Shown here: positions 1 through 8,630 of the stretch, one piece after another
How positions within the stretch are numbered: position 1 is the first letter of the stretch
Layout: the number at the start of each line of letters is the position of its first letter
NCBI GenBank assembly: GCA_021775555.1
Contig: JAJFHP010000022.1
Coordinates: 1 to 64,000 of the forward strand
Source: Hyphomicrobiales bacterium
GTDB lineage: Bacteria > Pseudomonadota > Alphaproteobacteria > Rhizobiales > Methyloligellaceae
Length of the DNA: 64,000 nt
Direction of reading: 5' to 3'
Notes under the pieces: model-generated
Told to the model about the DNA's origin: nothing
Databases searched by the model: none
The model's input: the letters and a program-made list of their open reading frames with translations, nothing else
Translations under genes and position numbers: made by a program

Positions 1-1674
1 CTAATGGTGGAATATGTCGGCATTTCCTATCTGGAAGTGGTGAAGAATGCCTTTCTGCCGGCCATTATTTCCTACATAGCGCTGGTTTACATTGTGCATC
101 TTGAAGCCTGCAAAATGGGCCTTGAAGGTCTTGAGCGCAAAAACACCGTGGCCAAGTCTATTGCCCAGAAATTGATGGGCTATGCCTTCACAATCGCCAT
201 TGTCTGCGGACTTGCGCTTGGCACCTATTACGGTCTGGGCTGGTTGAAGACCTTGTTTGGTGACTACACGGTATACGGCATGGGCGTGGTCTTCCTGATC
301 GCTTATCTGGGCCTGATATATTGGGCTGCCCAATATCCAGACCTTGAAATAGATGACCCTGAAGCACCGCTGCTTGAGTTGCCTGACCCTGGTCCGGTGG
401 CCAAAACTGGCTACTATTATGCGCTGCCTGTGGTGGTGCTGATTTGGTGCCTGATGATCGAGCGCTTCTCGCCCGGTCTGTCAGCCTTCTGGGCGACCAT
501 TGCCATGATCTTCGTTTTGCTCACTCAACATAGTCTCAAGGCCATGTTCCGAGGGCAGGGCAACGAGCTGATTAGTAGCCTGAAACGTGGTTGGGGTGAT
601 CTGATCGACGGATTGATTTCAGGCTCGCGCAATATGATCGGCATCGCCATCGCCACCGGCACCGCCGGCATTATTGTCGGCACCGTATCGCTAACGGGTG
701 CGCATCAGGTCATTGGTGACTTTATCGAGTTGATCTCTTCTGGCTCGCTGATCCTGATGCTGATCTTCGTGGCGCTCTTTAGTCTGGTGCTGGGTATGGG
801 GCTGCCGACGACGGCGACCTATATCGTTATCACGTCCTTGATGGCGCCGGTCATTGTCGCAGTTGGCGCCAAGTCCGGCCTGATCGTGCCATTAATCGCG
901 GTTCATATGTTCGTCTTCTATTTCGGGATATTGGCGGATGATACGCCGCCCGTGGGGCTAGCCGCCTTCGCGGCCGCCGCCATATCGAAAGGCGATCCGA
1001 TCAAGACCGGCATTATAGGCTTCTCCTATGACGTGCGTACCGCGATCCTGCCCTTCCTGTTCATCTTCAACACCGAGTTGCTGCTGATTGATGTGGGACT
1101 AATGAAGGGGATATTCGTGTTTTGTATTGCCACGGTGGCAATGCTGCTATTTGCCGCCGCGACGCAAAACTGGTTCCTGACCCGAAGCAAGATCTGGGAA
1201 AGCCTGGCCCTGTGCCTGGTGGCCTTCGCCCTGTTCAGGCCTGGCTTTTTCCTCGATGAGTGGAAGGATCCCTTCGTTCCGGTTGAAACCTCGAAGGTGA
1301 TTGAGCTTGCTGGCTCTGGGGAGGCGGAAGGCGTTATCCGCGTCCAGGTCAATGGCGAGGACCAGTCCAGCGGCAAGCAGATCAAAACCTTTGTGGCATT
1401 ACCGCTTGGTCCCAAGGAAGGCGATGGTGCAGCCAGGCTCCTGAAAAATGCCGGCATTGAATTCCGCAACGAAGATGGCAAAACCTTTGTCGATAATGTG
1501 GAGTTTGGCAAATTTGCTCAGAAGAAGGGTGTTGATCTGGATTGGGAGGTGACCAGGCTGGAAGTGCCGGCCGTCCGCCCGCCAAAGGAGCTGTTCTATA
1601 TCCCGGCTTTATTGCTTCTGGCGCTCGTCTGCTTCCTGCAACTCAGACGCAGGAAGGTGACCGGTCTGATCTAG
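1..1674 (+). CDS. TRAP transporter permease, 4TM/12TM fused type (5' end cut by window)
   Basis: Membrane permease of a TAXI-type TRAP carrier, which uses the sodium gradient to import organic acids delivered by a periplasmic binding protein. The reading frame is open from the first base, so the true start lies upstream; about 557 residues are visible. Many hydrophobic helices are present, with the DctM-type signature GMGLPTTATY (near visible residue 264) and ADDTPPVGLAAF (near 311). The last about 180 residues are soluble and match the DUF3394-type tail that fused TRAP permeases carry, followed by one final helix. The matching binding protein is probably upstream, outside the window. A strong hairpin follows the stop codon. 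Confidence 0.9.
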   Translation, partial: LMVEYVGISYLEVVKNAFLPAIISYIALVYIVHLEACKMGLEGLERKNTVAKSIAQKLMGYAFTIAIVCGLALGTYYGLGWLKTLFGDYTVYGMGVVFLIAYLGLIYWAAQYPDLEIDDPEAPLLELPDPGPVAKTGYYYALPVVVLIWCLMIERFSPGLSAFWATIAMIFVLLTQHSLKAMFRGQGNELISSLKRGWGDLIDGLISGSRNMIGIAIATGTAGIIVGTVSLTGAHQVIGDFIELISSGSLILMLIFVALFSLVLGMGLPTTATYIVITSLMAPVIVAVGAKSGLIVPLIAVHMFVFYFGILADDTPPVGLAAFAAAAISKGDPIKTGIIGFSYDVRTAILPFLFIFNTELLLIDVGLMKGIFVFCIATVAMLLFAAATQNWFLTRSKIWESLALCLVAFALFRPGFFLDEWKDPFVPVETSKVIELAGSGEAEGVIRVQVNGEDQSSGKQIKTFVALPLGPKEGDGAARLLKNAGIEFRNEDGKTFVDNVEFGKFAQKKGVDLDWEVTRLEVPAVRPPKELFYIPALLLLALVCFLQLRRRKVTGLI

Positions 1675-1701
1675 GCAGGTTTATCTGAACAACAAAATAT
1701 G

Positions 1702-1727
1702 GCCCCGCATCAAAAAAGATGCGGGGC
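1702..1727. terminator. bidirectional hairpin between convergent genes
   Basis: A perfect 10-bp stem (GCCCCGCATC / GATGCGGGGC) with a 6-base A loop lies between the TRAP permease and the oppositely oriented aminotransferase. Both sides are followed by AU-rich sequence, so it can serve as a terminator in both directions. The T-tract is imperfect. Confidence 0.7.
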
Positions 1728-1759
1728 TATTGTCATTTGAGTGGATGGGTAGTCCAGCC

Positions 1760-3097
1760 CTAGCTGTTTGATTCCAGAACCTGGGTGAGGCTCTTCTCCA
1801 GTTTGTCCACCAGCTCTTCCAATTCTGTCTCGGAGATGATGAAGGGCGGCGCGAGCAGCACATGGTCGCCGCGCACCCCATCGGCAGTGCCACTGGCGGG
1901 ATAGCAGATAAGTCCATTCTCAAAGGCTGTGTCCTTGAGCCTGCCCGCAACATTGCGTTCCGGCGCGAATGGTTCCTTGGTTTCACGGTCTTCAACAAAT
2001 TCAAGTCCGATGAAAAGCCCGCGTCCCCTGATGTCACCCACATGAGCATGCTGGCCAAATCTCTCCTTCAGCAGCGCCATGGCGAACGCACTTCTTTCAC
2101 GCACCTGGGCCAGGAGATTGTCCTCCTCGATCACAGTATGAACGGCAAGAGCACTTGCACAGGCCGTGGCATGTCCCATATAGGTGTGGCTGTGTTTCAT
2201 TGCTCCGCTGCCCTGGGAGATGGCGTCTGCAATTTTTGATGACATCAGCGTTGCGCCGATGGGCAGGTATCCCGCGCCCAGTCCCTTGGCAATCGTGATC
2301 ATGTCAGGCTCGATACCATCTTGTTCGCAGGCAAACAGGGTGCCTGTGCGTCCCATGCCCGACATAACTTCATCGAGGATGAGCAGGACCCCATATTTAT
2401 CGCAGATGCGGCGGATTTCGCGGAGGTATCCAGGAGGAGGCGGGACAACACCGAGTGTGGCGCCCACCACGGTTTCTGCAAAAAAAGCTGCCACTTTTTC
2501 CGGGCCGATTTTGAGGATTTCATCTTCCAGCTCCCGTGCTGCGCGCAGGCCATAGTCTTCCGCACTCTCATCGGAGCGCTGGTGGCGGTATGCGTAGGCG
2601 GGGGAAATGTGGCTCGTATTCTGCGACAGCATATTTAGATAGGGTTTGCGCCGCTCCACGTGATAGCCGACGCTCATTGCACCAAGTGTAGCGCCATGAA
2701 AAGACTGGCGTCGCGCGATGATATGAGTGCGTTGTTCTTCACCGCGCTCAATCAGCGCCTGGCGGGAGATCTTGAGGGCCGCCTCGATGGCTTCGGAACC
2801 ACCGCTGACAAAGGCGACCTGACCGATATCTCCAGGTGCGCGCTCGCACAACCAGTCAGCCAGTGTTTCTGCCGGCTCACTGGTGAAAAAGCCCGTATGG
2901 GCGTAGGCGATCTTGTCGACCTGCTCCTTGATCGCATTAATGACTCTCTTGTTGCCGTATCCGAGGCAGGAGACAGCCGCTCCGCCTGAGCCTTCCAGAT
3001 AACGTTTGCCTTCAGTGTCTGTCAGGTAAACGCCTTCGCCACTGGCGACGACGGGCATTGGGGATTTTGTTTGTCGGTGGAGAATATGTGTGGTCAT
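1760..3097 (-). CDS. class III PLP aminotransferase (aspartate aminotransferase family)
   Basis: Fold type I, class III (omega-type) aminotransferase, 445 residues, the usual length of the family. The PLP-binding lysine is in ITIAKGLGAGY (K271), with the cofactor-contacting aspartate in LDEVMSGMGRTG (D242) and the SGGSEA turn near 98. Substrates of this family are amines, beta- or omega-amino acids, with pyruvate or 2-oxoglutarate as acceptor; sequence alone does not fix which. It follows the carbamoylase-type amidase by 59 bases on the same strand, which suggests that it deaminates the amino compound released by that enzyme. Confidence 0.9.
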   Translation of the reverse strand: MTTHILHRQTKSPMPVVASGEGVYLTDTEGKRYLEGSGGAAVSCLGYGNKRVINAIKEQVDKIAYAHTGFFTSEPAETLADWLCERAPGDIGQVAFVSGGSEAIEAALKISRQALIERGEEQRTHIIARRQSFHGATLGAMSVGYHVERRKPYLNMLSQNTSHISPAYAYRHQRSDESAEDYGLRAARELEDEILKIGPEKVAAFFAETVVGATLGVVPPPPGYLREIRRICDKYGVLLILDEVMSGMGRTGTLFACEQDGIEPDMITIAKGLGAGYLPIGATLMSSKIADAISQGSGAMKHSHTYMGHATACASALAVHTVIEEDNLLAQVRERSAFAMALLKERFGQHAHVGDIRGRGLFIGLEFVEDRETKEPFAPERNVAGRLKDTAFENGLICYPASGTADGVRGDHVLLAPPFIISETELEELVDKLEKSLTQVLESNS

Positions 3098-3156
3098 GGT
3101 GTTGCCCTCCTGAGGGCGTCATGCATGAAAGGGGTTAGTGAGTGTTCTCTGGGGTG

Positions 3157-4401
3157 CTAGATGGCCTGATCAATCAACATATCCGTGATAATTTGAGCAG
3201 CAGCAGCGATATGTTCCGGTTCAGCGCTTTCAGCCTCATTGTGGCTGATACCTTTCCAGCAGGGAATAAAAATCATACCTGCAGGACAAAGCCGTGCAGC
3301 GAAACGTGCATCGTGACCTGCATAGGAATACATGCGTTCATGGCCAAACCCGTGCCAGTCCGCAGCGGCTTCAATTCCTGAGATCACTTCCTCGGGGAAT
3401 TCCATAGGGTCCACTTTCAGGGCATCTAGTATTTTCATCTCGCAGGGGCCTGCATGAGCCTTACAAATTTGAGGGATGCGCTCGCCCAACTCGTCCAGTG
3501 TTTTCTTGTTGTGGTAGCGCAGATCGATGTAAAAATTCACCTGTCCCGGGACCACCGATACACCACCGGGCCGGACTTCAAACCGGCCGATCGTATAACG
3601 CATCTCGTCTTCATCGTCCCACAGGATGTCTCTCAACGCATGGGTCATATCGGTGGCTGCGACAAAGGCATCCTTGCGCCGGGAACGCGGCGTCGTGCCG
3701 GAATGTGAATCTTCTCCGGTCACTTGAATTTCGAACCGCCGATAACCCTGCATGCCGGTTACAGCGCCAATAATATTGCCGCTTGATTCAAGCCTGGTTC
3801 CCTGTTCGATATGCACTTCCAGGAAACTTGCGATTGGCGCACCGAGCTCTCGCGAGCCTGCTTGCGGCAGAGCTTTCCTGAGCTCATCAACACAGGTGCC
3901 CATGGTGATGCCCTCGCTATCCTGGCGCGTGAGCATTTCGTCGAGCTTCCTGTCCCCTGAATAGACTGCCGAACCCATGCAGGAGGGAGTAAAGCGCGGG
4001 CCTTCCTCGTTATTCCATATGATGGTCTCTAACGGATGACGTGTTTTAATACCGGCTTCCTCAATTGTTTCCAGGGCCTCGAACGCCGCCAGAACGCCAG
4101 TGATGCCATCAAAGCGTCCGCCATTGGGCTGTGTGTCGGTGTGTGAGCCGCTTGAGACGGGGGGAAGAGACGGATCTATCCCGTCGCGGCGGATAAACAT
4201 ATTTCCAATGGCGTCAAGGTCGGTGGTAAACCCATGGGCTTCCGCCCACTTCACCAGCAGAACATGCGCTTCGATATCTTCGTTCGTCAGCGCCATACGA
4301 TGGACGCCGCCGCCCGCCGTCGCGCCGATCTTCGCCATATCGAGATGGCGCTGCCAGAGGCGGCCGGCATTAATGCCTGGATATGTGGTGTTTTTTGACA
4401 T
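3157..4401 (-). CDS. Zn-dependent M20 amidohydrolase (allantoate / N-carbamoyl amino acid hydrolase family)
   Basis: Metal-dependent amidase of the hydantoinase/carbamoylase group (M20/M40 fold), 414 residues, family-typical. Likely metal ligands are visible: H87 in SGSHTDTQ, D98 in GRFDG, E132/E133 in NNEEGPRF, the EVHIEQG histidine near 194, and the late histidine in YAGHDA. Members hydrolyse N-carbamoyl-amino acids, ureidopropionate or allantoate and release ammonia and CO2. With the class III aminotransferase downstream, a pyrimidine- or purine-nitrogen salvage step is plausible. The exact substrate is inference. Confidence 0.88.
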   Translation of the reverse strand: MSKNTTYPGINAGRLWQRHLDMAKIGATAGGGVHRMALTNEDIEAHVLLVKWAEAHGFTTDLDAIGNMFIRRDGIDPSLPPVSSGSHTDTQPNGGRFDGITGVLAAFEALETIEEAGIKTRHPLETIIWNNEEGPRFTPSCMGSAVYSGDRKLDEMLTRQDSEGITMGTCVDELRKALPQAGSRELGAPIASFLEVHIEQGTRLESSGNIIGAVTGMQGYRRFEIQVTGEDSHSGTTPRSRRKDAFVAATDMTHALRDILWDDEDEMRYTIGRFEVRPGGVSVVPGQVNFYIDLRYHNKKTLDELGERIPQICKAHAGPCEMKILDALKVDPMEFPEEVISGIEAAADWHGFGHERMYSYAGHDARFAARLCPAGMIFIPCWKGISHNEAESAEPEHIAAAAQIITDMLIDQAI

Positions 4402-4424
4402 GAGGGATGTTCTCAGCTGTGCTC

Positions 4425-5018
4425 TCAGACATCGGTCAGTTCAATATCGACCATGATGTCCGCCGCGATCTGCTCCAGCGTGTCGCTTAGCTCATTCGTA
4501 CCCAGGCTGGCAGGCAAGACGATATCGGCCTGTGCCGAGAACATGGGCTCCGCGCCCATGCTGCCGCGAGATACCGACGTGCTCAATTCGTCGATACTGA
4601 CTCCATGGCGTGCAAGAGTGCGGGTGATCTCAAGCACAATACCCGTGTGGTCGAGGCCGGTAAGTTCAAGCCGGGCATGGTGCCCGCTTGGAGGTGCGTG
4701 GGAAGCGGTCTTGTGCACGGTAACGTCAATGGCCTCCTTGTCGAGGGTAGCGAGGGCACCCTCAAGTTTGGCGGCAGACTTTGCCGGCACTTCGACCAAC
4801 ACGATGCCTGCAAATTCACCCCCGAGCCGGGCCATGGAACTTTCAACCCAGTTTCCTGAATGGGCGGCAATCAAGTCTGCAAGGCTCTCAACCACTCCGG
4901 GACGATCCCGGGCTATTGCGGTCAGGACCATATCAACGGTCTTGTCCTCTTCTTCAGAATTTTGCTCCACCTGCACTCTCCATTGGGTATCCAGTAAATC
5001 TGACAGGATGCCTGGCAC
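4425..5018 (-). CDS. tandem ACT-domain protein, GcvR-like
   Basis: A 197-residue protein with two ACT-like domains (about 28-95 and 113-190), the layout of the glycine cleavage regulator GcvR and related amino acid sensors. It has the GVVESLADLI-type and GIVLEITRTLARHGVSI-type helices that start ACT folds. ACT domains bind small ligands such as amino acids. It has no DNA-binding domain, so it would act through a partner. It starts 2 bases after the PPK2 stop and precedes the amidase by 23 bases, so it belongs to one leftward transcription unit. Calling it gcvR would overreach. Confidence 0.75.
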   Translation of the reverse strand: MPGILSDLLDTQWRVQVEQNSEEEDKTVDMVLTAIARDRPGVVESLADLIAAHSGNWVESSMARLGGEFAGIVLVEVPAKSAAKLEGALATLDKEAIDVTVHKTASHAPPSGHHARLELTGLDHTGIVLEITRTLARHGVSIDELSTSVSRGSMGAEPMFSAQADIVLPASLGTNELSDTLEQIAADIMVDIELTDV

Positions 5019-5020
5019 CG

Positions 5021-5896
5021 TCAGGCATCTTTAAATATTTCTCCCTCTGACCCTAGTATCTTGGAGTCGGGTTTGGCGACGATATTCTCATCCTTTTCCC
5101 TATAGTCGATAGACGCCAGGATATGACGTATGGCGTTGAGCCGCGCGCGGCGCTTGTCGTTGGAGCGGATCACGGTCCAGGGGGCGGTCTTTGTATGCGT
5201 ATGGTCGAACATCTCTTCACGCGCCCTGGTATACTCATCCCACTTGGACATGCTCTCCAGGTCGATGGGCGAGAGCTTCCAGGATTTGAGAGGGTCGTGC
5301 CGGCGGGCGTGAAACCGCTTGATTTGCATGGCATGGCCGACCGTCAACCAGAATTTGAACAGTCTGATACCATCACGCACCAGAGAGGCTTCAAATTCCG
5401 GAGCTTCCGCCTGGAATTGTATGACTTGCTCGGGTGTGCAGAAGCCCATCACCGGCTCCACCCCGGCACGGTTGTACCAGGAGCGGTCGAACAGCACCAT
5501 GTCTCCGGCGGTGGGCAGGTGGGTGATGTAGCGCTGGAAATACCATTGTCCACGCTCGGTTTCGGTAGGCTTGGAGAGCGCCACTGTGCGGGCATGGCGC
5601 GGGTTTAGATGTTCCATGAAACGCTTGATGGTGCCGCCTTTGCCGGCCGCATCTCGACCTTCAAACACCATGACGACGCGCTGGCCTTCATCGCGCACCC
5701 AACTCTGGAGTTTTAGCAATTCGATCTGCAGCAGGTGAAGATCTGTCTCATAGGCCTTGCTCGCTATCCGTTTGTCATAAGGATATCCGCCAGACCTGAA
5801 GGCCGCTTCATCGATTTCCTCGGGCAATTCCGGGTTCTCAAGATCGAACGCCGCCAAATCGATTGTCTGGGTAATACCAATAGTGTTTTTGCTCAT
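5021..5896 (-). CDS. ppk2: polyphosphate kinase 2 (PPK2)
   Basis: PPK2-family kinase that transfers phosphate between polyphosphate and nucleoside di- or monophosphates in the cytoplasm. Walker A is FEGRDAAGKGG, and the Walker B/lid region is FDRSWYNRAGVEPVMGF. At 291 residues it is a one-domain PPK2. I chose the ATG at 5896 because GGGGAAG lies just upstream; an in-frame ATG at 5944 would add 16 residues but has no visible ribosome binding site. It diverges from the phosphate transporter gene at 6113. Downstream lies the ACT protein, almost touching. Confidence 0.93.
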   Translation of the reverse strand: MSKNTIGITQTIDLAAFDLENPELPEEIDEAAFRSGGYPYDKRIASKAYETDLHLLQIELLKLQSWVRDEGQRVVMVFEGRDAAGKGGTIKRFMEHLNPRHARTVALSKPTETERGQWYFQRYITHLPTAGDMVLFDRSWYNRAGVEPVMGFCTPEQVIQFQAEAPEFEASLVRDGIRLFKFWLTVGHAMQIKRFHARRHDPLKSWKLSPIDLESMSKWDEYTRAREEMFDHTHTKTAPWTVIRSNDKRRARLNAIRHILASIDYREKDENIVAKPDSKILGSEGEIFKDA

Positions 5897-6112
5897 GTCT
5901 TCCCCATGACTCGCTGCCAATATCCTAGGCCGGACCTGGGTCACATGAACAGTCTTGTGATGGGTTGGTTTCGGTCAGAAAATGATTTTTAGTATAATTC
6001 AAACTTATTAGCCTTGGAAGTTTGACTACAAATAACTTGTTTACATTCGAGTGCTGATTGCCCTAGCTGCGACTCGCATCAAGGACCGATTCGAAGACAC
6101 GGGGTACAGAAG

Positions 6113-7633
6113 ATGAAATCGGATCTTTCTCAGGGCACCAATCCAACTCCACTTAAAAAAGCATCTCTCGACAAGGACCTCACCAAACTTGTCCATGTTG
6201 AACGGGCAACCCGCTTTATCTCCAGGCGGCTTTTTGCGCCAGGACTTGCATTGCTTTTTCTGGCCGTCGCAGGCGTCTTTTCAAGCATATTTATAGGCAC
6301 ACAACCCAATGCCGTTTTCATTGTCGTGGCAGCGATGCTTGGGGGCTACATGGCGCTCAACATCGGCGCCAATGATGTTGCCAACAATGTGGGCCCGGCT
6401 GTTGGTTCACGCGCATTGTCGCTCATGGGCGCGCTGGTCATCGCAGCAGTGTTCGAGAGCGCAGGTGCGCTGCTCGCTGGCGGTGACGTGGTGAATACAA
6501 TCTCGAAGGGGATCATAGACCCTTCCCTTGTGCCCGATACCCAAACCTTTGTCTGGGCGATGATGGCAGCCCTGCTGTCATCGGCCTTGTGGGTCAATCT
6601 CGCAACCTATATCGGCGCACCGGTGTCCACCACCCATTCGGTTGTCGGCGGCGTCATGGGGGCGGGGATCGCGGCCGTCGGATTTGGTGCCGTGAACTGG
6701 TCTACAATGGGAAAAATCGCCGCAAGCTGGGTCATCTCACCCGTGCTGGGAGGGATTATCGCGGCGCTCTTTCTCGCCTTCATAAAGATTAACGTGATTT
6801 ACCAGGACGACAAGATTGCCGCGGCGCGGCGCTGGGTGCCGATGCTGATCGCGACCATGGCGGCGGTGTTCTCCTGCTATCTGATGATGAAGGGCCTGAA
6901 GCGGGTCTGGAATCCTGACTTTATTACAATTGGTGCGATTGGTATTGGTATCTTTATTGTCGCACTTGCGCTTCTCAGGCCCTGGGTGCGGGCAAAATCC
7001 GAAGGGCTTGAAAACCGAAATGAATCGTTACGGGTTCTGTTTCATCTGCCGCTGATCTGCTCTGCAGCGCTACTGTCCTTTGCCCATGGCGCTAATGATG
7101 TCGCCAACGCTGTGGGGCCGCTCGCAGCCATTCTGCATACGGCCCAGTCAGGAGACATAGCCACGAAAGTCGGAATACCCGTCTGGGTGATGCTGATCGG
7201 GGCTGTGGGTATTTCACTTGGACTATTTTTGTATGGTCCCAAGCTCATACGGATGGTTGGCGAACAGATCACGAAAATGAACCCTATGCGGGCCTTCTGC
7301 GTGGCGTTGTCAGCCGCAATAACGGTCATATTCGCTTCTGCGCTCGGCTTGCCGGTGTCTTCAACGCATATCGCTGTTGGTGCTGTGTTCGGGGTTGGTT
7401 TTTTCCGGGAATTTTACACAAGCCAATCGAAGCGCCGGCAGGTATATGTCAAAAAACATATCCGATACCCCTCGCAATCTCCTGAAGTGATACCCACGCA
7501 GGAAGAAGTGATCCGCCGCAAACTGGTCCGTCGGTCACATTTCGTCGTGATCATAGCGGCCTGGCTGGTTACGGTTCCGGCAGCAGCATCGCTTGCCGCG
7601 GCCATCTATACGGGATTGACGCTATTTCGCTAA
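6113..7633 (+). CDS. pit: inorganic phosphate transporter, PiT family
   Basis: Inner-membrane low-affinity phosphate permease (PHO4/PiT family), 506 residues. The two inverted-repeat signatures are clear: GANDVANNVGP at 85-95 and GANDVANAVGP near 326, plus two PVSTTHS/PVSSTHI loops. An N-terminal cytoplasmic extension of about 40 residues and a mid-protein loop rich in charged residues make it longer than the roughly 330-residue bacterial Pit of rhizobia. It faces ppk2 across a 216-bp intergenic region, so phosphate uptake and polyphosphate turnover may share control. No clear PHO box was found between them. Confidence 0.93.
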   Translation: MKSDLSQGTNPTPLKKASLDKDLTKLVHVERATRFISRRLFAPGLALLFLAVAGVFSSIFIGTQPNAVFIVVAAMLGGYMALNIGANDVANNVGPAVGSRALSLMGALVIAAVFESAGALLAGGDVVNTISKGIIDPSLVPDTQTFVWAMMAALLSSALWVNLATYIGAPVSTTHSVVGGVMGAGIAAVGFGAVNWSTMGKIAASWVISPVLGGIIAALFLAFIKINVIYQDDKIAAARRWVPMLIATMAAVFSCYLMMKGLKRVWNPDFITIGAIGIGIFIVALALLRPWVRAKSEGLENRNESLRVLFHLPLICSAALLSFAHGANDVANAVGPLAAILHTAQSGDIATKVGIPVWVMLIGAVGISLGLFLYGPKLIRMVGEQITKMNPMRAFCVALSAAITVIFASALGLPVSSTHIAVGAVFGVGFFREFYTSQSKRRQVYVKKHIRYPSQSPEVIPTQEEVIRRKLVRRSHFVVIIAAWLVTVPAAASLAAAIYTGLTLFR

Positions 7634-7720
7634 AAAGCACCTTCAGACCCACTCCAGATTGGTGGGATGTGCACCAACCTGGTCAGGTCCGGTTAAGGGC
7701 GGGGGCCCAAGGTGTTTGAG

Positions 7721-8239
7721 TTATCGCGAGCCCGCCCGGTTTACCTTGCGGCGGGACTGTGCCGGTTGATAGGCAATGCTGGAATGGTGTTCGCAATAGG
7801 GAACCCCTGCATCCGAATGCCGCCCGCAAAAGTGAAACTGCTCGTCTCCGGGATCACCGATCGGCCAGCGGCACTTGGTTTCATCCAGCGTCAGGATGCT
7901 TGCCCGCTCGTTCAAGGGAATCACTAGCTCCAAGATCGGGGCTGGCGCCAGCTCGAATTCCTCTTCCGCATTCGGGTCATATGCGGGCTTCAGCGCAGTG
8001 TTGCCATGCGAGCGCATCTGCGGTCTGGCGGTTCTGTTCTGTGTGTGTGTGGGTCTTCGTCGCGTGCGCGGCGTTTTCACCCTTGATGTTGTTGTCCGGC
8101 CAGAAAGTCCAAGCCGGTGTACCTTGCCGATGACAGCATTCCTTGTGACGCCACCCAGCTGATTAGCAATCTGGCTGGCGCTAAGTCCCTCTGCCCAAAG
8201 CTTTTTTAACAACTCGACTCGATCGTCGGTCCACGCCAT
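7721..8239 (-). CDS. gcrA: GcrA cell cycle regulator
   Basis: GcrA is an alphaproteobacterial regulator that binds sigma-70 holoenzyme and CcrM-methylated GANTC promoters to drive S-phase genes. The N-terminus MAWTDDRVELLKKLW and the following SASQIANQLGGVTRNAVIGKVHRLGL form the diagnostic helix-turn-helix. The C-terminal block CRWPIGDPGDEQFHFCG...YCEHH is the conserved sigma-interacting region. It is 172 residues long, the usual size. The ribosome binding site GAGGAGG precedes the ATG. Two GANTC sites sit about 40-50 bases upstream. The gcrA-argD-argF-hslO neighbourhood is common in this class. Confidence 0.96.
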   Translation of the reverse strand: MAWTDDRVELLKKLWAEGLSASQIANQLGGVTRNAVIGKVHRLGLSGRTTTSRVKTPRTRRRPTHTQNRTARPQMRSHGNTALKPAYDPNAEEEFELAPAPILELVIPLNERASILTLDETKCRWPIGDPGDEQFHFCGRHSDAGVPYCEHHSSIAYQPAQSRRKVNRAGSR

Positions 8240-8534
8240 GGGATATGCCTCCTCAATTGTGGTCGCTTGTATCTAACGACTCAGAATCCACCCGTTGCCG
8301 CTGAAGCGGCTCCGCTAGAACGCTAACTCTTACGTGAGGTCACTGCCGACCGGTGAGTGATCCAAATGTTGTGGCCGACTTCCGTAAAGCTACTCTATCA
8401 GTGAAAAGCCCGGCAAGCGCCCGCCCGTCCATGACTGTTCTTTTCCACTGGTAAATCGGATTCTGACATGACTTATCCCAAAAAAAAAGAGGACAGTGGA
8501 CGAAACCTGAATAAAGTTGACGGGTGAGGCTCAA
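8240..8534. other. intergenic region gcrA-argD, upstream part
   Basis: About 300 bases with no convincing gene. It holds the gcrA promoter side with the GANTC pair. The remainder (8290-8530) shows no coding pattern; a small RNA cannot be excluded. Confidence 0.5.
8278..8288. promoter_or_regulatory. pair of GANTC (CcrM) sites upstream of gcrA
   Basis: GACTC at 8278-8282 and GAATC at 8284-8288 lie 1 base apart, 39-49 bases upstream of the gcrA start codon. GANTC is the CcrM methylation site, and GcrA-dependent promoters carry such sites near -10/-35. The pairing suggests methylation-sensitive control of gcrA, possibly autoregulation. This is inference from position. Confidence 0.5.
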
Positions 8535-8562
8535 TTGACACGGTGATATGAAGCCTTAGAAT
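8535..8562 (+). promoter_or_regulatory. sigma-70 promoter in front of argD
   Basis: TTGACA (8535-8540), 16-base spacer, TAGAAT (8557-8562): one mismatch in total to the consensus. The predicted start near 8569 falls only a few bases before an intrinsic terminator. Confidence 0.6.
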
Positions 8563-8574
8563 TCAGAAATTGCG

Positions 8575-8602
8575 AAGCCGCCACCGGTCTGGCGGCTTTT
8601 TT
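8575..8602 (+). terminator. intrinsic terminator between promoter and argD
   Basis: A 9-bp stem (AAGCCGCCA / TGGCGGCTT) with a 6-base loop (CCGGTC) runs into six T residues at 8597-8602. It would stop transcripts from the promoter at 8535 after about 35 bases unless antitermination occurs. It lies 20-30 bases before the argD start. Confidence 0.8.
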
Positions 8603-8630
8603 GGTTCTGAAAACTTAACATGTGGCAATC

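Noticed and set aside
5945..6112. Possible PHO box between ppk2 and pit
   Set aside because: CTGTTCATG-like fragments exist, but the two-repeat structure with 11-base periodicity is absent.
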